64,000 nt of DNA. It comes from Pinus tabuliformis. Its lineage: Eukaryota; Streptophyta; Pinopsida; Pinales; Pinaceae. The DNA lies in contig CM062813.1 in the NCBI GenBank assembly GCA_031772625.1, positions 762,228,720 through 762,292,719 of the forward strand, in the 5' to 3' direction. A program made the translations under genes and the position numbers. Below the pieces are notes generated by a model that was not told the DNA's origin, did not search any database, and worked only from the letters and a program-made list of their open reading frames with translations. Positions 28,066 to 41,609 of the stretch are shown in pieces. Positions within the stretch are counted from its first letter, which is position 1; every line of letters begins with the position of its first letter.

Positions 28066-29018
28066 CTAAAAACAAAAAGGAAAATAACTCATACCTAGAA
28101 ATATAGAGCAAGAGAAGCCTTAAGTCCCAGTAAACTCATAGGGGGAGCAAGAAGGTCAACTAACTCCAAAAACAGCATGCAACCAGTTGATCTTCGATAA
28201 ATAAACCTCATAGTGCCAGAAACCCTTATCATCCCCCAAACAAGGAGGTCCCTTGTCTTATAAACAAGGAGGTTTCATACACCAATATTGTGTCTAACTC
28301 AATTGTGACTTTAAAAATAGATCATTATTTATTTTTATTATATCTCCTTATTAAAATGTGTTTAGTTATAAGTAATATTTTCTTTACTTTCAAACATTTA
28401 AAAGTGCAAATGAATTTGGTAACACCTTGCCCGTTTTAATTGCTTTATGTGTATATTTCTAATATAAGAAATATAATGTCTCAACCTCAAGCAATTAAAT
28501 GAAATTAAGATTGTTAGTACTTTACCAATTTTAATTGACTTATGAAGGGCAAACATGTCACAGAGTGAAACATAAAACTTGAGTGAAGTAGATAATCATT
28601 TTTCCTTTCAACCACTTGAATTAGGTGCAACTGACAAGGAAAAAAAAATTGAAACATCTTACCCACCCTCAAGTACATAAGTGAAATTATCCACCTACCT
28701 TGTCAAGTCCAATTAGTCACCCAAACTAGGTAGAGATGATACCTATTTCTCCTTTTAACTACCCAAATTATACCAAATAATAATCATTAAACTACACACA
28801 ACTGCACAAAAACAATATATCCATCTCAATTCATAATTTTTTGGATCATAAAGATATTTGCATCGCTATTTCTTTTTCAATTTTAAATAATCTTAAAATA
28901 ATTAAAATTTATATTATAAAATTCCACCAATTAAAATTGAATTATAAACTAGGCTCTAACCAAATTATATTAAATTTAAAATAAAACTTATATTTAAAAT
29001 AGATTATAAACTAAATGA
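28066..29018. other. Unit tail, AT-rich, no gene seen
   Basis: It includes an AACAAGGAGGTYYC doublet at about 28240-28275 (inside CCAAACAAGGAGG and ATAAACAAGGAGG) and then AT-rich DNA running into copy B. No gene or transposon end is identified. Confidence 0.45.
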
Positions 29019-29274
29019 CTTATTTTCTATAGATTAATTAATTTTCTCAAATTTTATTTTTTTCAAAAATAAAAATTAAAAACTATTTTAAACTATTTTA
29101 TAATTAAAATGTCAGTTAATCAAAATAGAACTATAATCCTAATCAAATTTACACTGAATTTGAAACAATTTTTTCCAAGAGGGTTTTATCCCATTGATGT
29201 TTATGTGACCTAAACCTTAACTTCAACTTTATCCCCAAAGCCCTTCACTCAGGGTTTCATTTCACTTTCAACTT

Positions 29275-29493
29275 ATGGGAAAAGGTGAGCAGGTATTGTC
29301 TCCTTATGATTCCTTAATAAGTGGAAGATTTACAAATTCGCTAATTAGGATAAGTGGAAGATTTACAAATTCGCTAATAAGGATAAGTGGAAGAATATTT
29401 AAAATTTGTAGTTTAAATATAATATGTTTTCAAATTTTTAATTGGAATTTGTTGATTTTTTTTTTTAATTTTGATGTGCGTTATTTAAAATAG
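29275..29493 (+). other. Exon-like ORF with 33-bp in-frame repeats (copy B)
   Basis: Copy B version of the MGKGEQ frame. The 33-bp units lie at 29318-29350 and 29351-29383 with a partial third, all in frame, so the peptide repeats ISGRFTNSLIR. After the repeats the frame runs into AT-rich DNA coding for low-complexity hydrophobic residues, which argues against that part being protein. The AG/GT site present in A and C after the third unit is deleted here. Confidence 0.25.
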
Positions 29494-29494
29494 A

Positions 29495-30013
29495 TTTTAA
29501 TTATATATAAATTTTGAAATTTTTTAATATATATTTAAATTATAAAATATTATAAATTAAATTTGTGATTCCAATAAATTTTTACTCAATTTAAAAAAAA
29601 ATAATATAAAAAATTTTAACACTTCACAACAACTCAGTCATATTCAGTCATATTCCTACACATCAAAAGCTCACCATCACCTGCTTTAACACGTGGAAAC
29701 TATAATTTTAAAATTTCCCCAACTGCGTTAAAGGTACGAGTGGCTCTATTTCTTAAAAATTAGAAAACAAATATTATTTTTGTGTAGTCGCTTTATCATC
29801 CGATCACATCGACTATGTTACCGTTTTGTATCTCGACAACGACGGTTACCGACCCATCACGACCACTTGGAAGTTGTCCGTATTTGCTACCGCGTGCCTT
29901 TCCTAGAATAAAAGTAAAAATAAAAATCTTGTATGGTTTCGTTCAGTATGAATTTTGTTTATTTATGTTTTCATGTAAGTTGTATTAAGATGTAAGTTGT
30001 ATTAAGATAAAAA
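29495..30013. other. AT-rich stretch in copy B, no gene seen
   Basis: Counterpart of A 500-1046, with a short deletion in the less AT-rich part near 29940-30000. Nothing could be annotated. Confidence 0.4.
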
Positions 30014-30330
30014 ATTGAGGTGAAATTTTAATTTGTGTTATTTAAATTAGTTTTTTGATTGTATATATGGATTCGGCATTTTGAAAAACTTTTAGAGCAC
30101 TTTGATTGTGTATGAGTTACCCATCAAGTTTGTGATTTCAATAAATTCCTGTTGGATTTTTCAGAAAAAAGATTGAGGTGAAATTTTAGTTTGTATTATT
30201 TAAACTGGTTTTTTGACTGTATATATGGATTCAACACCTGAAAAACCTCTAGGGCACTTTGATTGTGTAGGAGTTACCCATCAAGCTTGTGATTTCAATA
30301 AATTCCTGCGGGATTTTCCAGAAAATAGAC
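30014..30330 (+). repeat. 158-bp tandem duplication (copy B)
   Basis: Same duplication as in copy A, with ATTGAGG starts at 30014 and 30172. Confidence 0.75.
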
Positions 30331-30801
30331 CGGAAAAGCCCACCAGAAAAGCTTCCAAAAAGTTGCACTAAAGACAACTTGTTTGTGGTTTTATATTTGT
30401 GAATTTTGGTTAAATAAAGCTTTTAGATAGGTTTGGGATTTGGAGGTGAGCAATGAAGATTTATTTGGTTAATTTGGGTAGATTTGATCAAAAATATTAA
30501 TAGATCTATTAATATTGGTTTGTCCTAGTTAGGGTTTTCATAAAATAATGTTGTGTTCTTATGTTATAATTTTCACTTTTTCTTGCATTTTTATTCATAG
30601 CAGTTGGTATAAGAGCCGAAGGTTTATTTAGTTGATGAACTTTTAGGAAAAGAGAGTTCATAGTTTGAGTCAAAGCAAGGCCAGAGGATAATGGAATCGT
30701 GGTAGAGTAACAACACACACACAAACACACATATACAATGTAGTTTTTTTTTTTAATTACATGTAAATGCACATACCACTATAAGACCACCCATGAAAGA
30801 A

Positions 30802-30966
30802 TGGAGCAAGCTAGGGACCACTCTTGTAGATATGTATGCCAAGTTGTCAAACGTGGAGAATGCAAGCGAAGTGTTTAAAAAAAACCCCTCAATGAAATGA
30901 CATATTATGGACTATTATTGTAGGGAATTCATAGGATGGATTGTCAAAAGGAGGTCGTGGGACATA
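30802..30966 (+). pseudogene. PPR gene fragment, copy B
   Basis: Same PPR fragment as in copy A. An extra A in the poly-A run after SEVFKK shifts the frame here, and a 3-base loss removes the second stop seen in A. Confidence 0.75.
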
Positions 30967-31940
30967 ATCAAGTGTTGGGTGCATGTTATATTCTTTGTCG
31001 GACTATGCCCACATGTTGTATGTTGCATCAGAGGTACTGGAGGGGGTCGAGGGGTCACAGAGGGGCTTTTGACCCTAGAAAAAAAGTTGGGTAGTTTCCT
31101 GTGTCAATTTTTGGCAATTTTCTACACATAGTTTCATTTTCAGTGGTTTTATGGTGCATGGTGTTTTAGTCCATGGTTTTGTATCATGAACTACATTTGT
31201 ATTCTAGTCCTGGTTAAATGGATTGTTTATTTATGGATGACGCAAGATATACATATTGTATTGCGACATTATAAAGGTATAATATATTAAATAATCTTTC
31301 TAGTTTTCCTGGTTTGGATTCTAGGGAAAATTCTTTGTGCTAATTTGTGCTTCTGCCATTGCATCTTTCCTATTTTGTTTATTAAGAAATTATATGCAAC
31401 AATTAATTGTACATGGTTAAAACATATATTTGGTATCAAAGCAATTTGAATTCAAGGGAACTATTGGCAGGTAGGGGAAGTGACCTAGGCTTTAGGAATA
31501 TGCCAACAAAAACCCCACATATATCGACATTTTCAATGCTTGCAAGCAGACGATATAGCTAATGGGTTTGCAAAACCTTTAAAGGTTAAGCAAGGAGAAA
31601 GGGAAATGGAGACAACTCTGGCTCAAAGTAACCCAACCCAAACTAGTACAATTGTTGTATGTCGCAGATAAACTAATCAAATAGAAAGACATTCAGATAC
31701 CCTTACTGTACGCATCAAACTATTCCCAAAAGTTACAATGGACATTAGTTGTACTTTATATAAGGTTTAGACAACAAAGTAAATGTTTGACGGACCTTCA
31801 TCATTTATGTGCATAGCTAAATCCGACATAAAATAGCCAGAGAACAAGGTTTATTCATTTATATGGCGACATAATTATTCGCAAAATGAAAGTATTTACA
31901 TAGACACTTGCTGAAAACCTTGCGCAAAACCCATAATTCA

Positions 31941-33905
31941 TGTAACAACCCGAGGTTAAAAATTCATGTAATAAAGTTAATAAAGGAAAAAATAAGACCA
32001 AGGTCATGGGACACGTATTACAAGCTGAATGTTGGGCAAAACATCCTATTGGGTGTTCATTTGGTTTATTATGGCTAAGGGAAATTCACAAAGGCATTGG
32101 TAAAGACAAAGAGACATAAATTGACATTTTATTTATGAAAATAATGGAAAATAAGAGAAAAGGGAGATGAAAGGTCATAGATTTGCATGAGAGGAAAAAT
32201 GAAGGAAAATAAAGGAAATTGAAGAAAATAGAGGCCTCAATGATAAAAAGGCTTCTGAGGATTAGTTCACAGTTTTTTGTCAGTTTGGCTTTGGAATTGG
32301 TTTCAGAGAGAGGAGAGCATCAAAAGGAGAAAACAAGAAAACAAGCAAAGGAAGGACAAGAAGGCAAAGGAAAGCAAGGGACAAACAAGGAAAAGTTGGA
32401 TAAAGCAGCTTCAACAGTAATACTTACAGGTAACAGGTTACATGTGTGATTTCCTAGTTGGTTTGTGAATGCATGGTACATGCATGTGTGTTTTTGGTTC
32501 TCTTTATATCATTGGCATGGGTTTTTCCAGGTGTGATAGTGGTTTCAGCCTTTCCTTTCCATTTATGGATAGTCATGGTGTGCTGATGTTCTTTTATTTG
32601 GTTGAGCTTTGGATTGCTGGATGGTTTCAGAACTGGGTGAGGTGGTCTTAAGAAAATTCCCATAGGGCCTAAGAATCCCTTGATCGGTTTTGGCGGGATT
32701 GCAGTAAAGCCTGAGGGTGGAGATAGAAAAATTCCTCAAGGTATTGGTGAAGAAATTTTGAGGCATCCAAGCTTGTTTTGGGCCTAGGAATCCATTGACC
32801 GGTTTTGGCGGGATTGTGGTAAAGCTTGAGGGTGGAGGTGGTTTAATCTCTGGGAAGCCCTGGTCGTTTATGTATTAGTTTGCTTATGTTATCTCTCGAG
32901 TGGTTTTGGCAGGAGCGCATGAGCGTGAGAGCGAAGGTGGTTTAATCTCCAAGAAGCCCTAGTTGTTTTTATCTTGAGTCGCACATTCATGCTTTGAATA
33001 TGGCACGAGGGTGATTGGATGAAATAAAGATTTGGTTCAGTTCAATCTATGGTTGGGTGGTACGTGGAAGCCCCAAACTTGGTTGGCTTTTTCATATGTT
33101 AATAAGAGATCTTTTCCTCTTGTATTGTATGAGTAGTTGTACTTGTTATTATGTGGCTTTGATGGTTGTTCTATCATGGTTATTATTTTGGTTATATGCT
33201 AGTTATAAGCATGGTTTCATAACAGGTTCTAGCTATGGCTCTTGACATGTTTTGATTGGATGATGAATGGTTAATGAATGCATGAGCTAACAAATGTTAT
33301 TGCATCTATTATGAAAGGGTGTAGACCTTCTTGATGATTCTCAGACCCCTATGTTTAGATATGCATTCATGACTTGTAGATTACATGTTCTCAATATGTT
33401 TGACGAAATGCCTATCATGTTCTAGGAAGTCTAAGTCAAGTCTTTCCTTCAAATTTGTATGTCTAACATTGTTGTCATGTCATTATTGATTTTGAGAAGT
33501 TACAAGAAGGTTTGGGTAGTGCTTTGGAGGCTGACCTGATGTTTAGGCTCAAATCTCAAGACTGCATGCTCCTAATTAGAAAATGTGGGCTGCAACTGCA
33601 TGGATGTATGTTTGTGCATGTGGTTGGAGGCTCCCAACCACATGGAGGCCTTACTGTGGGTGCGGTTGAGGGCCCAATGCAAGGAAGGAAGGGCCCAGCT
33701 CAGGGTTTGGCCACCTAGGATGGTTTCTCAGCCTCTGAGTGTTCTATAGCCCGTGTAGAATGTTGTGAAATGTTAGTTTATCATCAATAGTCAGCCCCAC
33801 TTCCTTAATGAGACCTAGGAGGTTAGGTCATGTCATGGTAGCCCTCAACTCATGTTTACCTCGACAGGCCAATGAAAGTGGGTAAATGTGGGAGGAGTGG
33901 TTACA
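31941..33905 (+). mobile_element. Solo LTR (copy B), TSD ATTCA
   Basis: Same insertion as at 2972-4923: TGTAACAACC start, GTTACA end, ATTCA at 31936-31940 and 33906-33910, 1965 bp. This copy is the most diverged of the three between the equivalents of A 3780-4740. Confidence 0.9.
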
Positions 33906-33910
33906 ATTCA

Positions 33911-36335
33911 TTCACAACTTTAACCTTTGACATAAACCATGTGAATAACAAAACCATGAATTGAAACAAAACCTTTGAATAACTCATATTTGTATTAAGT
34001 ATCAAAAGGGTAAATATACAATAACTTCATATGTTTGATTGCAATGACTCAAAATATCATCATTCATATAATGCTACTGGCTAATGCCATTAAATATAAA
34101 GAATAACCGATAGCAACAGATAAATCAACTATTGAATCCTCAACATTATTATTCATAGAACCAAAGAATAAAAAGATGATAGTATCAAATAGCACTAGTA
34201 GTGCAAAACAAACTCAAACAAAACAAAACATAATATGATCAAAACACCATCATTAACCAACTAAACCTCAATCATCGACGATAGACCCTTAAATAGTTAA
34301 ACCTCAATCATCAACAATAAACCCTTAAATAGTGTTGGTCTTACATGTTTAGCTTCAAAAAATCTCTAGATAGCTCACCTCTTACCAACTCATTGAATAA
34401 ATTGTCTTCATAATTATAAAGTCTCAATCATCTGCCAAACTAGACCTAACCAAATCATCACTATAACCCATACTTATTATTATTAAAAATATTCTATAAA
34501 TATCCAAAGAATACCAACTAGGAATACGACATTCACATTCAATGATCACCATGGTACACGCAGTAAGAAATTCAACATCGAAGCCTCTTTCAGCGCTCAC
34601 AATGTACACATCAAAATTATTAAACACGCAAACCCTAACTTGTCGGCACCGTCCCAAGATGTTTACCTTCATCAATATATTTTAATATTTTATCTCCATC
34701 ATGACTCAATTATAATTTAAGTTAAAAATATGTCACTTAATAATAACCCAAAAAAGGAGAGTAACTGCAAAAATCCAAAATACTTTTCTGGTAAATCGCA
34801 GTTATAAAATGTTATTCTTATCTATCTTAACCTTTCCGTCCATGGTTCCCATAAAACCATGCGGTGGCGATGTGGACGTTATCACTTCATACTTTTGTCG
34901 TACTCAAGATTCCGATAAGTGCAGTAGCTTATCAGATCAGCTGATAAGACACGGAAACGTAAAAGATATAAGGAGGTTTTCAGTTTGACTGACATTAAAA
35001 GAAAAAGAAAAAGAAATTCGTTGAAAAAAGTATTTTGGTTTTGGCAGCGAGATATATTGTCAATGTTTTCTGATTAAGATAAAAATATAAAAATAAAATA
35101 TAAAAATATTTATCATAGTAATTTTTTCCTATAATATTTTATAAAAAACAATTTCATTTTCTTTTATAACAATAAATAAATAAAACTATGTTATTTTTAT
35201 CATAATTTGAATATATTTTAAATAAATTTTAAAATATTAAAATTTAATTAAAAAATAATTTTATTTTATTTTTTCCCAATTTTATTTTCTAATAACCTCT
35301 GATTGTTACTCTTAATTTTTTTCCCTTCCTTTTTATGTTTTCTTTTTGTTAAAAAGCCACATAATATTGGTTTACTTTTATCATTTATTAGTTTCCATTT
35401 CAATTATTTTTTATTTTTAACCTTATTTCTTTTTTTTCCCTGATTTCTAATTTTCTTTTTTCTTTTTGTTATTTCATAATTTCATTTTTTCCTCATATTT
35501 TTAAGAATATAATTTTAAATAATTTTTTCATTTATTATTCCTGTATTTTTTTAATTTATATAATTTTTTATTTTACTTCTTTATTTATTTCCTAAAAAAA
35601 TCCGGACTTCCCCATGTTATATATATGAATTAATATATAAATATTTTAAATTAGTAAATTTTCTTTAAAAACAGCGACTTCCCTCATGTGATACATCTTA
35701 TATATGAATGAATATATAAATATTTTAAATTAGTAAATTTTCCCCATATATATGTTTTGCTACTATTTTTTAATTTAACTTAATTCTTTTCTTCTCTTCA
35801 TTCTATGTCATTTTATTTATTATAATTTATTATCTTTTTTTCTTTTTCTTTTTTAATTTTTTAATTCTTTTATTAATTCATGGTTTTTTTTTACTATTTT
35901 TTATCCTTTTCATTTACATTCATATTGATATGTAAATAAGGGAATATTATACATCAATTTGGTTTCTAGCAAAATTGTGACCTTAAACTACACATATTTA
36001 CATACATATATTTTCATAATGTTAACTCAATTAAATGTCACCAATGTTGTTAAACATTTTGTTAATTCTATATTTGTAAATGTCTTGCTCAAATTCTCTT
36101 AGTTGATAAGCACTAGTCAACATTCCTTGGGTTTCTCCATAAAAAAAATTCTTGAACAAAAAATAATAGGTTAGCTTGAGTAATTGAATGCTTTGAGTTT
36201 TATGTATGAGGTCTTAGGGTCAATCCTAAGCTCATCGTCTTTGTTACATACTTTACTTAGAAATTGATGCATATTTTGACCCAGCTACTAGAAATTGACA
36301 TATACAATGAAATCAACACGTTAAAATGTAATATA
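33911..36335. other. A-rich flank and shortened AT-rich tract (copy B)
   Basis: Counterpart of A 4929-8400. It lacks about 0.8 kb of the tract (join near 35073, after TTCTGATTAAGAT) and the AT microsatellite. It keeps about 80 bp near 34770-34850 (ATACTTTTCTGGTAAATCGCAG) that A has lost. Apart from the 83-codon ORF at 34424-34675 no gene is seen. Confidence 0.55.
34424..34675 (-). CDS. Conserved hypothetical 83-codon ORF (copy B)
   Basis: Copy B version of the ORF at 5496-5750. It differs by RI to KV near the start and one codon less near the end. Function is unknown. Confidence 0.3.
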   Translation of the reverse strand: MMKVNILGRCRQVRVCVFNNFDVYIVSAERGFDVEFLTACTMVIIECECRIPSWYSLDIYRIFLIIISMGYSDDLVRSSLADD

Positions 36336-36505
36336 AATAGTAATAGAAATTAACATTGTTGAAATTGATAGGCTATTAGAAAGACAGGGGTTACCAATAA
36401 CAATGGACATAGTGTCCCAAAATAGTAATAGAAATTAACATTGTTGAAATTGATAGGCTATTAGAAAGACAGGGGTTACCAATAACAATGGACATAGTGT
36501 CCCAA
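36336..36505 (+). repeat. Perfect 85-bp tandem duplication at the CACTA deletion junction (copy B)
   Basis: Units 36336-36420 and 36421-36505 are identical by eye. Each joins the left flank (AATAGTAATAGAAATTAAC, TTGATAGGCTATTAG) to AAAGACAGGGGTTACC and to GGACATAGTGTCCCAA, the last matching A 16963-16973. A third AAAGACAGGGGTTACC follows at about 36509. Confidence 0.95.
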
Positions 36506-37676
36506 TTGAAAGACAGGGGTTACCAATAACAATCCCATTTTGTATGACAAAGAGCCTCTCATTGATATATAATAAAATACATTTTAATTTATTCTATTGT
36601 GTTATCCATTGTCGTTGTGAAATATCACACCACTGATTAAATATATCTATGATTAAATATTACAACAAAGAGATGTGAAATGTGATAATATAAAAAATTA
36701 ATCAAAACATCATATACAAATGCACTAATCAAATATAAATTTATATGAATATTTTTATAAGATATATATAAATTTCTCAATGAATAACGAATTTAAAAAA
36801 TTACAATAATTGCACTGTCATAGGTTGATGTCTCAAAAAAAAAAAAAAAAATCTCATACAAAAACACTGGTGCGTCCATACCATAACAATGAATCGACGC
36901 TTTAATTTAAATAAAATCACTGTGACGTCATCTTTTATCATAACTGATGCCTTTTCAGAAAACGACAACACTAGGGCTTTCAGGTCTTCAAGCAACAATA
37001 TTGTTTTTAGTTAATTCCCCAATGCATTGTAACTCTTAACCCACCAGTGCTTTGATAGAACTAATACCCCCAATTCTACAAAACATTATTTCCATTCTCG
37101 GTGCACTTTTAAAATTAACAGCACCAGACCCTCTATACAACAAACACATCATTGCATTTATGTAAACAAGATGTGTCGGTGTTGCATGTTTTAGAGAAAG
37201 CATCGGAATTGCAATTATTTTTTGCATGCCCTGGAGTCATTCCTTCATCAAAGAACAACCGAGGCTTTTTTTATATAAGCATCGGTGTGGTATATGTTTC
37301 AAGTTCCGGTGCTCTTTAAGTTCAATGCATTAGGGATTTTTTTGTTGTAAGCATTGGGGTGGTATACATTTCAAGTTCCAGTGCTCTTTTAATTAAATGC
37401 CTCTATGCTTTTAATTATGCATGAAGCCCGATGTGTTTCTATAAGTAGCACACCAGGTTTGCTTGTTCCATAAAGTGCACCAAAAAAAAACATCCACTAA
37501 AGCCTTCAACCGCCCATATTTTTTCAATTATGATGAATTTTTTTTATAAGATCCACTAAAACATCCATTCCCATGAACAAATGTTTTAGCGGATGTTTTT
37601 TTAAAAAAAAATTCCAATTTTATAACACTAAAAACCTATGTTATAACCTCCACTATAAGGTCTTTTCCTTGTAGTG
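36506..37676. mobile_element. CACTA right end (copy B), interior deleted
   Basis: Same right-end sequence as A 16976-18142, including the subterminal motifs and the terminus CACTACAAGG on the minus strand (outer base 37676). No transposase remains. It is a deletion derivative whose left end is also missing. Confidence 0.8.
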
Positions 37677-40600
37677 GTAGGGTCCCCAACACTCCTGATA
37701 TTCAACAACATTATAATCATGGTGAACCTTCATGAGAGCACATCGATGCTCTAAGGGCCCTTGAGGAGACAGGAATATTTGAAATCTCTTTGAAAAGATC
37801 TCCCTAGATGGCACACTCATGAGCGAGATCTTTCTTAGTAGGATTTTCCTTGTGTGCAGTCACATCATAGAAAGAGTGAGTTGGGTCATCCAAATGAGTC
37901 ACAGAGTCCCTCCTATTTATCCTCACTTAATCTTACCCAACTCCACCCCTCCAAGGTCAAGTGACATGCCTTTTCACATTGATGAATCACTATATATTGA
38001 GCATATTTTCTCTCCTCTAAGGCACACTTTGAATCTATCTTTTTCTCTGTGGAACCTTGTGGATATGAGGCTCATTAGCTCTGTGGAAACTCGCATACCT
38101 ATGGCACTAATATTCTATGGAACCTTGTGTACCTATGGCACTAATCTTCTATGGAACCTTGTGGTCTTGTGGCACTAATATTCTATGGAACCTTGCGGAC
38201 CTATTGCACTAATATTATATGGAACAATGGGAACCTGTGGCATCAAATTTCTGTGAAACCTTTCAGACCTATGGCAATAAACTTCTTTGGAACCTTGCAA
38301 GTCTAAAGCATTGGCTATTTTGTGACTCATGTGAGTTCTAATACTAAGGAAGAGGCTAAAATTCTTCCCCTCTATTGCAGACTTTGATTATGAACCAACG
38401 TTGATTATTTCCCTCTCCTTTGACTAGTTTTGACTTGGAAAATATTGAGGTCAGAGATTGATGTTTTGATTGGAATATTCTAATGTACATTTTGGTGAAT
38501 TGAACTCTCTCTCATAAGGTATGATTTTTTGGGTTTTCCCCTTGTGGGTTTTTCCCTGGCCGCTGGCCTAAATTTTGGTGTTTGTTGTCTAATTGTTTAC
38601 TTTGATCTCTATTGTTTCTCTACTGTTAATGGTTGAATTTTTTCATGTATAACTTCTTGATGATTGGAATGCTCTAAAGAAGTGAAATTGTATCATTCGA
38701 AGTAGTTATTAGTTTGAAATTTTGTTCTAGTCTTGATGGCACTAGAAAATCAACATGGTATCACATCTATGGTGAAGAAATGAGCATGAAATCACTCTTA
38801 AAGAGATATTATACTACATTTGAAGAATATTGATCATCTACACCTAAGGCATCCTTAAAGATGGGGTTGATTCTGTTTTCCCTAGTTAGATTTTTCCTTG
38901 TTTGAGAGGCTAAGCTATCTGATCGAATGTCTTAGAAAAATGATCAAAGTTTTGTTAAAAGAAGTGGTTGGTTTCAATATTTGAGATCAAAAGCCTCTAA
39001 TAAAAATGGTCAAAGTTTCCTCGTCATGGAAAAATGACTTTCTCATATAGTTAAGAGATAAGTTTGAAGAAATGGTGTATTTAAGTTATGGAGTTATCTC
39101 ATCAAGCTTAAAATAACAACCCTAATCATTCTGGTTTCAAGCCTTGACTTGTCAATAAAGATAACACTAGAAAGTTGTCTCTATGTTTAGACTGAGGTTA
39201 ATAACAATGTTCCTAAATACTTCAGGACTGGTTGAAGACCTCAGGAATAATGATAGAATATTGAATCAATATCCAATATTTGTTTATACAAAAATGTTTG
39301 AAGAAGGTCAAAAGAAGATCTAGGTTCTGACTGTGTTTAATTAAAGTGTTTTCTAGATATAAAAACCCTCCAAAAGGAAGAAAAATAAGCTTTAGAAAGG
39401 TTGAATCTCCTTAGACAAACCTCATGTGAAGGCCTAACCCTTTGGCGGCACTCATACCTTTCCTTGAATCTATGTATGAGAACACTCCTCCACCAAAAGT
39501 CACTTCAATCTGTCTTGTGATATTTGTGGCTCCTATATGAAATTTGAAGCTCTCATACAAAGTTTTGCGGCTCCATACTTAAGCAAATTTTGTGGTTAAT
39601 CATGAAAATTCTTATATCTTTGTAGCTCATCATGATACAGTGCTGATTTTTTTATCCACAGTTTCAAAGGTTGAGGACGAGGCCCTCCTAGAAACCTAAA
39701 GTTGACTTTGGACACTTTTGAGCAAGTTTGTCTTGGCATCTTAGAGGATTGACCAGGAAAATTGTGGAAGCTTGTCTTAAGTCTTCTATCTTGACTAAAG
39801 TATCAATCAACACCTTGTTAAGAAGCCAAGATTTTACTATTTCTAAAGGTGTAGTTAAAAGGAAGTTTGAAATCCTACCTTGCAAGGTATGTATCTTCTA
39901 ACAAATTCTTTTGCTCAAAATCAGGTTTTTATTGGTTACATTCTTAAAAGTTCTATATATGAGTAGAAGCACACCGAATTTTATAATGGCACTAAACATA
40001 TTTGTATTAGTGTTGAAGTATATTGCTTGATGATAATGATCTAAGAACTAATGTAAAGTTTGATGCCTCCTTAAATTCTTAGATGGGAGGTATAACCCTT
40101 TTCTGGAATATTTTGATCAATAAGCCCATATAGAAAGTATTGAAGTTATCAAGTTTGAATTTGAAAGTTCAAAGATGACAATCAATTATTGTCATTCAAG
40201 ATTGAAGACTGAAGTTTTGAACTTGATGAAGTTTCCTTGTTATTGATCTTCAAGGAGACATTTGTTTTTGGGTGTCATGAAAATCTATGACAGGAGAATT
40301 GATATTAGCCTTTCACATATTGAATTATTATGATGTTAAAGTATGGTATATCTCGCACCGTTAGAAGATTTTTATTTATAAAATATGGATACTTTTTATC
40401 AAAAGAAGGAAGAAAGGTATCTTTGCCACTGATTATACCTTTGCAAGAAATCATGATTACAACAGAAAATAGGTCAAGTCCCTCTTTAAAATCATTTATA
40501 GTAGTCCTTATATATTGGTTGAGTGTATTATTACCAAATTCTTAGAGAACCAATGTCATATGTAGTTATGTGGAAGAATCCATCATGTTGTAGGTCGAAA

Positions 40601-41609
40601 GGATGATGTTTCCTTTGAATTTGAGGAAATTTTACAATGAAAAATAAAGCTCGAATCCATATTCAAATATGAGAATCAAAATCTTCTTGATGATGAAATT
40701 TATGTATGAGGGTTGAAAGGATAAATTTGATCAATATAATTGATCAATGGATACATTGAATGATATGCTCATCCCTAGATTATATGCTACTACAATAATT
40801 TTGGGAAACCAAATTTGGAATGATTAAGAATCATTGTCAAGATCATTGAGACTCTAGGAAGACTATGAGTTTTGAATTTGAATTGTTATATATTTGAATT
40901 TCTAGGGTTTGTAAACCTTAGCAAGATGCTAAATAACAAATCCCTAGGGCTGATAATTCATAATACTGATATTAAAAATAAGAATGATGAAGTTGGGAAT
41001 AAATACAAGGATGAGTGGATTTGTAAACCCTAGAATAAACTTGAAGAATTATTAGGGTTTGGAGTAAAAACCCTAGCTAATCAATTGTTAACCCTGGCTA
41101 AGAAATTAAAGTTGGAAAATAAATCCTAGGGCTTATGGATTTATTGCTTCTGCTTGAAATAAAAAAAAGCCTAGCTCCAAGAAGGAATGGCATGATGATG
41201 ATGATGTGGATATAGTTAATTTGCAAGAAGGTTAAAGATCAAGATGGAGTTGACATGTTCTCAAAATATAAGTATCATGTATCTCTCTTGTTTTAAATCA
41301 TTATTGTTGTTTGTTATTCTTATTGTACTTGTCTATGTTGTTTGGTTGTATTTGTTCTTCCTTGGTCTCCTAGTGAGGATTATGAGTACATGATGAAGCC
41401 TACCAAAGGTTATGTCAATAGATGAAAATATTTGAAGAACAAAGACAAGAAGACTTTTGTTGAGATATATCGTATTAGATAAGCTTTAGACTCAGAGGGA
41501 GCATACAAGATTAGCATGATTAAAGCATGCTTTGATCTATGATGAAAAGAAGTCAATTTTGACTTCCAAGATGAATATAACTAGAAGTTTTGAAGAGCGA
41601 TGTTGATCC

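Larger units (their letters stand above)
1..29018 (+). repeat. Tandem long-unit copy A (left end outside window)
   Basis: First of three head-to-tail copies of one composite unit. Base 1 aligns with 29019 and 45783, and the same order of landmarks (PPR fragment, solo LTR, 84-codon ORF, AT-rich tract, CACTA right end, copia element, tail ORF) follows in each copy. Copy A is longer than B by about 12 kb. Nearly all of the excess is the CACTA interior (8327-16975) and a chromovirus insertion (24347-27111 counting one TSD copy). A-specific changes include a roughly 80-bp deletion near 5843, a fourfold 38-bp minisatellite and an 88-bp tandem duplication. Confidence 0.93.
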
